Made by a program: the position numbers and the translations under genes. This document shows, in pieces, positions 53,692 through 64,000 of a stretch of DNA of 64,000 nucleotides (within the stretch, counting starts at the first letter, position 1; each line of letters begins with the position of its first letter). The stretch is from Larkinella arboricola (GTDB lineage Bacteria; Bacteroidota; Bacteroidia; Cytophagales; Spirosomataceae), in assembly GCF_003259745.1 (NCBI RefSeq), contig NZ_QLMC01000010.1:1-64000 (forward strand), written 5' to 3'. The notes beneath the pieces were generated by a model. The model did not search any database. It worked only from the letters and a program-made list of their open reading frames with translations, and had not been told where the DNA came from.

Positions 53692-53726
53692 ACCGCTTTG
53701 GCTTAAATAACAAGCCAAAGCGGTAA
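53692..53726. terminator. 14-bp hairpin between convergent genes
   Basis: TACCGCTTTGGCTT at 53692-53705 pairs exactly with 53713-53726 around AAATAAC. It lies between the TonB receptor stop (53621) and the GH43 stop (53737), a natural shared terminator. The stem is followed by AAAAAA on the plus strand, which is a T-run for neither direction, so release may be stem-driven. Confidence 0.6.
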
Positions 53727-53736
53727 AAAAGGTTGA

Positions 53737-54789
53737 TCACTTGTAAGCATCAATCGTTTTAATGGTACCGTCGGGATTATGGGTCAGCTCGGTTACTTTG
53801 ACATTCCGAAGGTGCGTCTTTCCGGAGAGCTGGACATCGTGGTAAAACAGATACCATTTTTTGCCTACCTGCACGATGGAATGGTGGTTGGTCCAGCCCA
53901 AGACGGGTTTCAGCACAATGCCTTTGTAGGTAAACGGACCATACGGATTGTCGCCGATGGCGTAGCAAAGGTTATGGGTGTCGCCGGTTGAATACGAGAA
54001 ATAGTACTTACCGTTGTATTTGTGGAGCCAGGCGGCTTCAAAAAACCGTTTGTCGTTCTCTTTTTCCAGGAACGGCTTTCCGTTTTCATCCAGAATCTGC
54101 ACCTCCCGAACTGGCTCGGCAAAGCTTTTCATATCGTCGCTCAGCCGGGCCACGCGGGGCAGGTAAGCCACCTCATCTTTCGGCTTCAACGCTCCTTTCG
54201 GATCGTACTGGTTGTTGTTCCACCGCTGCAACTGACCGCCCCAAATACCGCCAAAGTAAAGATAGAATTTGCCATCGGTATCCTGAAACACGGTTGGGTC
54301 GATGCTGTAACTGCCCTTGATCGGTTCCGGTTCGGCCTTAAACGGTCCGGTCGGGCTTTTGCTGGTTGCTACCCCGATCCGGAAAATATCCTGCTTGTCT
54401 TTGGCGGGAAAATAGAGGTAATACGTCCCGTTTTTATACGTCGCATCGGGTGCCCAGAGCTGTCGGCCCGCCCAGGGAACGTCGTTGAGGTCCAGCGCCA
54501 CCCCGTGGTCTTTCACCGGGCCACCGATCTTGTCCATCGACAGCACGTGGTAGTCACGCATGGCGAAATGCCCTCCCTCATCATCTTCTTTGACATTCGT
54601 GGCGTCAATATCATGCGAGGGATAAATGTAAATCTTGCCGTTAAAAACGTGGGCTGACGGGTCAGCCGTGTAGATGTGCGACACCAGGGGCTTCGAAATC
54701 GGATTTTTGCCGCCGTTGGTTTGCGCAAAGGTTGTCAGCGAGCAGGCCATCAGGGCCGCGCCGGTAAGGAATGCGTAGGTTGGTTTCAT
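53737..54789 (-). CDS. Glycoside hydrolase family 43
   Basis: A 350-residue exported enzyme (signal peptide MKPTYAFLTGAALMACSLTT cleaved near AQ). It has the five-bladed propeller of GH43 with its acidic sites: the base in YTADPSAHVFNGKIYIYPSH, the pKa modulator in SIDPTVFQDTDGKFYLYFGG and the acid Glu in RFFEAAWLHKYNGKYYFSYS. The family includes beta-xylosidases and alpha-L-arabinofuranosidases. With the esterases and xylose isomerase upstream, removal of arabinose or xylose from a decorated xylan is likely. It is the last gene of the minus-strand cluster, 38 bases after the two-module esterase. Confidence 0.88.
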   Translation of the reverse strand: MKPTYAFLTGAALMACSLTTFAQTNGGKNPISKPLVSHIYTADPSAHVFNGKIYIYPSHDIDATNVKEDDEGGHFAMRDYHVLSMDKIGGPVKDHGVALDLNDVPWAGRQLWAPDATYKNGTYYLYFPAKDKQDIFRIGVATSKSPTGPFKAEPEPIKGSYSIDPTVFQDTDGKFYLYFGGIWGGQLQRWNNNQYDPKGALKPKDEVAYLPRVARLSDDMKSFAEPVREVQILDENGKPFLEKENDKRFFEAAWLHKYNGKYYFSYSTGDTHNLCYAIGDNPYGPFTYKGIVLKPVLGWTNHHSIVQVGKKWYLFYHDVQLSGKTHLRNVKVTELTHNPDGTIKTIDAYK

Positions 54790-54827
54790 AAGATGCTATT
54801 TCATCCAGGTTAGTAGGTAATCAAGAG

Positions 54828-56780
<1,953 letters not shown>

Positions 56781-56804
56781 TCAGAAGAGTTTTTAGGCAC
56801 TCTT

Positions 56805-57932
<1,128 letters not shown>

Positions 57933-57953
57933 TTAGGAGAAAAAGGCTTCGTA

Positions 57954-59042
<1,089 letters not shown>

Positions 59043-59048
59043 CTAGGC

Positions 59049-60209
59049 TTATTGAAAGAGTAAGGGAGCGGTTTCGGCCACGTATTTTTTGACATTCATC
59101 CAGGTGTGGCCCCCGTCGGTGATCAGGCTTTTGTAATTCACCTTCTTCGCCTTCAGGTAGTCCATAAATTCGACGGTCCCCTGATAGAGAAAATCGTCAC
59201 TGCCCACACTCACCCAGAACAGTTTCAGTTGCTTATTCGTGTTGGCGGGGTTGCTGGTTATATGCGGAAAGCTTTTGTCCATTTCGGCAGGCGACAGGTA
59301 CGAACTGTAGCTACACACCCAGGCAAATTTATCCATGTGGTTAAACGCCGTGCGGAGTGTTTGCCCACCCCCGCGCGAAAAACCGCCGATGGCCCGGTTC
59401 TCGCGATTGGCGATTGTCCGGTAGGTTTTCTCCACATACGGGATGACGTTGTTCACCAGATCGGCCGTAAAATCGTTGGCCCGTTTGACCGCATCAGCAC
59501 CGTCGCGCACCGTCGGATCGGCGGGTTTGGAGCCCCCTTTCTGCTCGGCTATTCGGGCGGCTATATTGCCGTACGGCATGACAATAATCATGGGTTTGGT
59601 TTTGCCTTCCGCAATCAGGTTATCCAGAATCAAGTTGGTTTTACCCACCTTGAAAAAGGTTTCTTCCGTATCGGTAGTGCCGCTGATGAGGTAGAAAACC
59701 GGGTATTTTTTAGCGGTATTCTGGTCGTAGCCCGGTGGCGTGTACACCACCAGCGAACCGGTTGTTCCTTCCAGCGACTGGTAGTATTCGTAGTTGATGG
59801 AGCCGTGGGGAACGTCGCGCAGGGCATGAATCAGGGGCGTATCGCCGGGCACGTCCACCAAACTGGCTTTAAACCGCTCATTCGGGAAAAAAGCCACGTT
59901 GGCGGGGTCCATCACCGTAACGCCATTTACCTGAAAACTATAGGGATAAATATCGGGCTTGACCGGCCCCACCGTAACGCTCCAGATGCCCTGCGCGTCT
60001 TTGGTCATGTCGATGGGCGCTTTTAAAAACTGGCCGCTCAACTTAACCTCCTGGGCCGCCGGAGACAGATAGCGGAACGTGACGGTTTTGTCGGCGTTGA
60101 CCTGGGGCGATACCACCAATGGGCCGCGGGGTGGCTGAGAGAAAGCGGTAGTAGCCAGGCAAACAAAGGCCCAAAGGGCCCACCAATGAATGGATAAACA
60201 TCGACACAT
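59049..60209 (-). CDS. CBM48-CE1 esterase
   Basis: A 386-residue exported esterase; signal ends near AFSQ. CBM48-like domain (VTFRYLSPAAQEVKLSGQFL), then CE1 with [20 protein letters not shown], nucleophile Ser in IGGFSRGGGQTLRT, and His in GGHTWMNVKKYV. The loop EQKGGSKPADPTVRDGADAV at about 240-260 is a family insertion not seen in its neighbours. It is the first gene of the four-esterase run; 253 bases separate it from the GH95 gene, room for a promoter, but I see no clear element. Confidence 0.85.
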   Translation of the reverse strand: MCRCLSIHWWALWAFVCLATTAFSQPPRGPLVVSPQVNADKTVTFRYLSPAAQEVKLSGQFLKAPIDMTKDAQGIWSVTVGPVKPDIYPYSFQVNGVTVMDPANVAFFPNERFKASLVDVPGDTPLIHALRDVPHGSINYEYYQSLEGTTGSLVVYTPPGYDQNTAKKYPVFYLISGTTDTEETFFKVGKTNLILDNLIAEGKTKPMIIVMPYGNIAARIAEQKGGSKPADPTVRDGADAVKRANDFTADLVNNVIPYVEKTYRTIANRENRAIGGFSRGGGQTLRTAFNHMDKFAWVCSYSSYLSPAEMDKSFPHITSNPANTNKQLKLFWVSVGSDDFLYQGTVEFMDYLKAKKVNYKSLITDGGHTWMNVKKYVAETAPLLFQ

Positions 60210-60462
60210 CGTTATACTGGTTTAAGGGAATTTGAAAAGCTACCTATTTTTACTCTTCTAGTAAGACCGTAGTCCAGCAATGACAGCCTTTAAACCGTGT
60301 CGGTGTGGTGCTGTAACGTAGTACCTGCTCCTGTGCCAGCCGATCATCGGGCTTTTGTTGATAACAGGACTGATTTACTTGATTTGTCAGGCATTTTCGG
60401 GTATGCCTGAAAGTACAAAGCCGTTATCTTCTAATCAGGTTATTATTAATTGTCTAGTCTAG

Positions 60463-62946
60463 TTACTGACCGACCAGCGTATATACTTTTCCTGCCTGCG
60501 TTGAAATATCGTAAAGCCGGGTTTCTTTCAGCGTCGGAGCGGTTTGATTCGCCTGCGATGCAATCACGGGTGCGGGCGTCTCTTCGGTCTGGTAGAACGG
60601 GTTGGAATTCGGACCGGAAGCGGCTTTCAGAACCAATCCACTGCTTCCTTTCAGCGCGTTCGGAACCCGTACACGAAGGTTACCCCCCAAATTGGAGCGG
60701 ATTTGAACCTGGGTCAATTTACCGTCTTTCCACTGCATACTCACCACCTCAAAACCGCCGATGGCCCGCAAACCGCTGATTTGGCCCGCAGGCCAGACAT
60801 CCGGCAGGGCGGGCAACAAGTGAATCGCTCCGTCGGCGCTTTGCATCAGCATTTCCGTAATACCGGACGTACAGCCAAAGTTGCCGTCAATCTGGAAAGG
60901 CGGGTGTGCGTCGAACAGGTTGTTGTAGGTTCCTCCACCCTCCGGGTTGGCGCCCAGGGGCGAAAGTTGATTCTGAATCAGGGTATACGCGTGGTTGCCG
61001 TCCTGTAACCTTGCCCACCAGTTGACTTTCCAGCCCATGCTCCAGCCCGTCGAAACGTCTCCGCGATGAAGCAGCGTGGTGCGCGATGCGTTAAACAACT
61101 CCGGCGTCCGATAGGCCGAAATCTGGGTAGACGGAAACAAACCGTACAGGTGCGATACGTGCCGGTGGTGATCGTTGGGGTCATCGACATCGTCCAGCCA
61201 CTCCTGCAACTGACCAAACTTTCCAACGTGCATGGGCGCCAGCCGACTGCGTTTTTGCTTGAGTGTATCCACAAAAGCCGCGTCCTTTTTCAGCAACTCC
61301 GCAGCCCGGATTGCCGTACTGAAGGCATCGAAAACAATCTGGTTGTCCATCGTCGTACCGGCATCCAGCGACGAACCGGCGTGGGCCTTCGGCGCGTTCT
61401 CGGGTGAGCTACCGGGGTTGACCACCAGCCAGCGGTATTTCGGATGCTCAATCAGGAAATCGGCGTAAAACTGCGCGGCTCCTTTCAGAACAGGATAAAT
61501 AGAAGCTAAATAAGCCTTGTCGCCATTGTACAGATAATGTTCCCAGAGGTGCTGACTGAGCCAGCCACCCCCGCCGGTCCACATGCCCCAGAAAGCGCCA
61601 TCAATGGCCCCGGTTGCCCGCCAGATGTCGGTATTATGGTGGGCCATCCAGCCCCGGGCGCCGTACATAACCCGGGCCGTTTCCTGACCGGTTTCCGACA
61701 GTTCCTGCACCATTTTGAGGAAAGGTTCGTGCAGTTCGGCCAGATTGGTTTTTTCGGCGGGCCAGTAATTCATCTGGGCGTTGATGTTGATGGTGTACTT
61801 GCTGTCCCAGGGTGGCCGCATCCGGTGATTCCAGATGCCTTGCAGGTTGGCCGGTTGGCCCGCTACGCCGTCGCGGCCGGGTTGGGAGGATGAAATCAGC
61901 AGATAACGCCCGTATTGGAAGTACAGCGCGACAAACTGCGGATCGTTCGTCGTGCGGAAATTTTTAAGCCGTTCGTCGGTTGGGAGTTTGGCGGCTTCCG
62001 CCGAACCCGTACCGCCTAGATCGAGCTTCACCCGGTTGAAGTACTTTTGGTAGGCCGCGATATGCGGTTTTACAATAGCCGCGTACGATTTAGGATAGGC
62101 TTTGTTTAGGTACGCCTGCGCCCGGGCGTTTTCGTCCCCGCTTACGTCTTTGTAGTTGTTGAAATTGGTGGCGATGGAAACGTAAATCGTGGCGGTATTG
62201 GCCCCTTTTACTGTGAGGGTCGAGTCGTTGGCGGTCAGGCTGCCCCCCTGGGTTTTAATGCGCGCTATTCCTTTAAATTTCACCAGGCCCTTGACACCCT
62301 CGTGGTCTGAGGTCGTGCCGGAAAGAGTCAGTTCCTTCGCCGGGGTGGTTTTGATGGTCGCATTCGTCTGCGGAGTCGCAAAAGAGGCCGTAAACGTAAG
62401 TTGTCCCGGTTTGCTCGCGGTCAAGTGCATGACGATGACCCGATCGGGAAAGGACGCGACTAGTTCGCGGGTATACGTCACGCCGTTTACCTGGTACGTT
62501 GTCTTGGCAACGGCCTTTTCAAGATCGAGTTCCCGGTAATAGTTGGAATAGTTTTCGTGCCCCTCGAAGGTGAGGTGCAGGTTGCCCACGGGTTGAAACA
62601 TTTGCCCGTGCGACTTTTTAGTAATAATGGCTTTGTTGGCCAGGTTCTCGGCATCTTTCTGCTTCCCATCAAAAATGAGTTGCCGGATTTCGGGCAGGGC
62701 GGCTAAAGCTTCCGGATTGTCGTTCCGATTGGGGCCACCGGACCAAACCGTATGTTCGTTCAGCTGAACGGTTTCCTTTGGCACATTGCCGTAGATCATA
62801 GCGCCTAATCGGCCGTTTCCGATGGGCAGGGCATTTTCCCAGGTTTTGCCGGCTGGCTGGTTATACCAGAGCCGGAGTGTCGGCGGGGTCTGCGCTCCAC
62901 AAACCGTTGATAGAAACAGTAAAAAGAGGTAGAAAGGCCGTCTCAT
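60463..62946 (-). CDS. Glycoside hydrolase family 95 (alpha-fucosidase/galactosidase type)
   Basis: An 827-residue exported enzyme. I use the ATG at 62946 ([19 protein letters not shown]), with AGGATG about 8 bases before; an ATG at 62955 is also possible. N-terminal GH95 beta domain starts [20 protein letters not shown] and continues to about 290; the (alpha/alpha)6 barrel follows with [20 protein letters not shown] and [11 protein letters not shown] (Asn residues of the active site), [10 protein letters not shown] (acid Glu) and [20 protein letters not shown] (Asp). GH95 enzymes remove alpha-1,2-L-fucose or alpha-L-galactose, as found on xyloglucan. It stands between the esterases and xylose isomerase. 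Confidence 0.9.
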   Translation of the reverse strand: MRRPFYLFLLFLSTVCGAQTPPTLRLWYNQPAGKTWENALPIGNGRLGAMIYGNVPKETVQLNEHTVWSGGPNRNDNPEALAALPEIRQLIFDGKQKDAENLANKAIITKKSHGQMFQPVGNLHLTFEGHENYSNYYRELDLEKAVAKTTYQVNGVTYTRELVASFPDRVIVMHLTASKPGQLTFTASFATPQTNATIKTTPAKELTLSGTTSDHEGVKGLVKFKGIARIKTQGGSLTANDSTLTVKGANTATIYVSIATNFNNYKDVSGDENARAQAYLNKAYPKSYAAIVKPHIAAYQKYFNRVKLDLGGTGSAEAAKLPTDERLKNFRTTNDPQFVALYFQYGRYLLISSSQPGRDGVAGQPANLQGIWNHRMRPPWDSKYTININAQMNYWPAEKTNLAELHEPFLKMVQELSETGQETARVMYGARGWMAHHNTDIWRATGAIDGAFWGMWTGGGGWLSQHLWEHYLYNGDKAYLASIYPVLKGAAQFYADFLIEHPKYRWLVVNPGSSPENAPKAHAGSSLDAGTTMDNQIVFDAFSTAIRAAELLKKDAAFVDTLKQKRSRLAPMHVGKFGQLQEWLDDVDDPNDHHRHVSHLYGLFPSTQISAYRTPELFNASRTTLLHRGDVSTGWSMGWKVNWWARLQDGNHAYTLIQNQLSPLGANPEGGGTYNNLFDAHPPFQIDGNFGCTSGITEMLMQSADGAIHLLPALPDVWPAGQISGLRAIGGFEVVSMQWKDGKLTQVQIRSNLGGNLRVRVPNALKGSSGLVLKAASGPNSNPFYQTEETPAPVIASQANQTAPTLKETRLYDISTQAGKVYTLVGQ

Positions 62947-63080
62947 TGAAATCATCCTGGGTTCTAAACGAAAGATACCTTTTTCGGTCGATGCTGGAAT
63001 GGTGCTTTTGCAAAAAAACAGGGTGGGGCCTGATTTCCGCTTCTGGTCTTTCGCGAAAATCAGGCCTACTTGATCATACC

Positions 63081-64000
63081 TTACAGATACAGATTGATCA
63101 GGCTTTCCAGCCATTCCTGCTTACCGCTCCGGAGTGACGGCTCACCTTTTTCAAGGGTGTAATTCCGCAAATCTTCCAGCGTCAACTGGCCTTCCCGAAA
63201 TGCTTTCCCCGGCCCCTCATCATACGAAGCATACCGCTCCGCCCGGAATTTGAGGTAGTCGGAATCACGCAGGATTTGATCGGCCACAATGAAGGCGCGG
63301 GCAAACGCATCCATACCGCTGATGTGAGCAATGAACAGATCCTCCAGATCCGTGGAGGTCCGCCGGACTTTGGCATCGAAGTTAATCCCGCCGGGTGTGA
63401 TACCACCAGCCTGCTGAATCACGAGGGCGGCTTCCGTTAATTCGTACAGATTGATGGGGAATTGATCGGTATCCCAGCCATTCTGGTAATCGCCCCGGTT
63501 GGCGTCGATGCTGCCCAGCATGCCGGCGTCGGCGGCCACCTGCAATTCGTGATCGAACGTGTGGCCCGCCAGCGTCGCGTGGTTGACTTCAATATTCAGT
63601 TTAAAGTCCTGGTCCAGACCGTATTGCCGCAGAAAACCGATGACCGTGGCCGCATCATAATCATACTGGTGCTTGGTGGGTTCCATCGGCTTGGGCTCAA
63701 TGAAAAAAGTCCCTTTGAAACCCTGCTTGCGCGCATAGTCACGGGCAAGGGTTAGAAACTGGGCCATGTTTTCGACTTCCCGTTTCATGTTGGTGTTCAG
63801 CAGGGACATATACCCTTCGCGGCCACCCCAGAACACATAGTTTTCGCCACCCAGCGCAATGGTAGCATCAATGGCGTTTTTAACCTGCGTTCCGGCATAG
63901 GCCAGCACCGCAAAGTCCGGGTTCGTAGCAGCCCCGTTCATGTAGCGCGGGTTCGAGAAGACGTTGGCCGTGCCCCACAGGAGTTTTACACCGCTTTCCT
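63081..64000 (-). CDS. xylA: Xylose isomerase, 5' end outside the window
   Basis: The C-terminal 306 residues of a xylose isomerase (full family length about 440); the frame runs to the window edge with [16 protein letters not shown]. Motifs: [32 protein letters not shown] (metal Glu and Lys), [19 protein letters not shown] (metal Glu and His), [19 protein letters not shown] (metal Asp residues) and [11 protein letters not shown]. It converts xylose to xylulose in the cytoplasm. Its place next to xylan-type esterases and GH43 supports a pentose-using locus. A xylulokinase gene, if present, would lie beyond the edge. Confidence 0.95.
   Translation of the reverse strand, partial: ESGVKLLWGTANVFSNPRYMNGAATNPDFAVLAYAGTQVKNAIDATIALGGENYVFWGGREGYMSLLNTNMKREVENMAQFLTLARDYARKQGFKGTFFIEPKPMEPTKHQYDYDAATVIGFLRQYGLDQDFKLNIEVNHATLAGHTFDHELQVAADAGMLGSIDANRGDYQNGWDTDQFPINLYELTEAALVIQQAGGITPGGINFDAKVRRTSTDLEDLFIAHISGMDAFARAFIVADQILRDSDYLKFRAERYASYDEGPGKAFREGQLTLEDLRNYTLEKGEPSLRSGKQEWLESLINLYL

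Overview
The window looks like chromosome of a Bacteroidota bacterium of the Cytophagales/Spirosomaceae type (Spirosoma or Larkinella-like). The basis is a SusC/SusD pair, TonB-linked receptors with CarboxypepD_reg-like N-termini, many secreted glycan enzymes, AraC/Crp-type regulators, and candidate promoters of the Bacteroidetes TAnnTTTG type. No rRNA, tRNA, CRISPR array or intact transposase was seen. The genus is an inference, not a measurement.

Layout. 1-2.7 kb is a decayed region: a perfect 24-bp hairpin, an aldo/keto reductase remnant, a frameshifted membrane protein gene, an intact Crp/Fnr-like regulator and a ScyD-like remnant. 2.8-10.8 kb is a complete efflux module: OmpR-type response regulator, histidine kinase, TolC-like protein, RND pump and membrane-fusion lipoprotein. 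Four helically phased TCTAAT repeats sit just in front of tolC. 11-15.3 kb holds a ClC-type chloride transporter (minus strand), a frameshifted HMA-like mini-gene and the glycogen debranching enzyme GlgX. 16.3-22.2 kb is a block whose base and codon usage looks more AT-rich than its neighbours: amidohydrolase, CBM9-like/PKD protein, parallel beta-helix protein, and a sugar dehydrogenase fused to cytochrome c. It may be horizontally acquired.

22.9-27.2 kb is a sulfur module: Crp/Fnr regulator, TauE/SafE exporter, persulfide dioxygenase-rhodanese fusion (interrupted by one in-frame TAG), and two YeeE/YedE halves of a thiosulfate-type transporter. Two near-identical Crp/Fnr-like boxes lie in front of tauE and of the dioxygenase gene. 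27.8-35.3 kb carries two convergent AraC regulators, a lipoprotein, an M16 peptidase and a thioredoxin-fold protein without a CxxC. 35.3-36.3 kb is another gene-poor stretch with remnants.

36.3-47.0 kb is a minus-strand operon: GntR/FadR regulator, N-acetylneuraminate-lyase-like aldolase, HEAT-like lipoprotein, double-module sialidase-like protein, SusC, SusD, MFS transporter. It reads as a locus for uptake and cleavage of a sialic-acid-like or other 2-keto-3-deoxy sugar acid. Divergent from it run two related sulfatases, an AraC regulator and a TonB-dependent receptor. 53.7-64 kb (all minus strand) holds a GH43 enzyme, four tandem CE1-type esterases (one with two catalytic modules), a GH95 enzyme and a xylose isomerase cut by the window edge, consistent with breakdown of an acylated xylan or xyloglucan-type hemicellulose and xylose use.

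I did not find a clearly new multi-gene system. The most useful signals are regulatory (phased repeats at 4.9 kb, paired Fnr-like boxes at 23.6/24.5 kb, a GntR operator candidate at 47.05 kb), the in-frame stop in the dioxygenase gene, three single-base frameshifts compatible with homopolymer indels, and the unusual CE1-CBM48-CE1 esterase.
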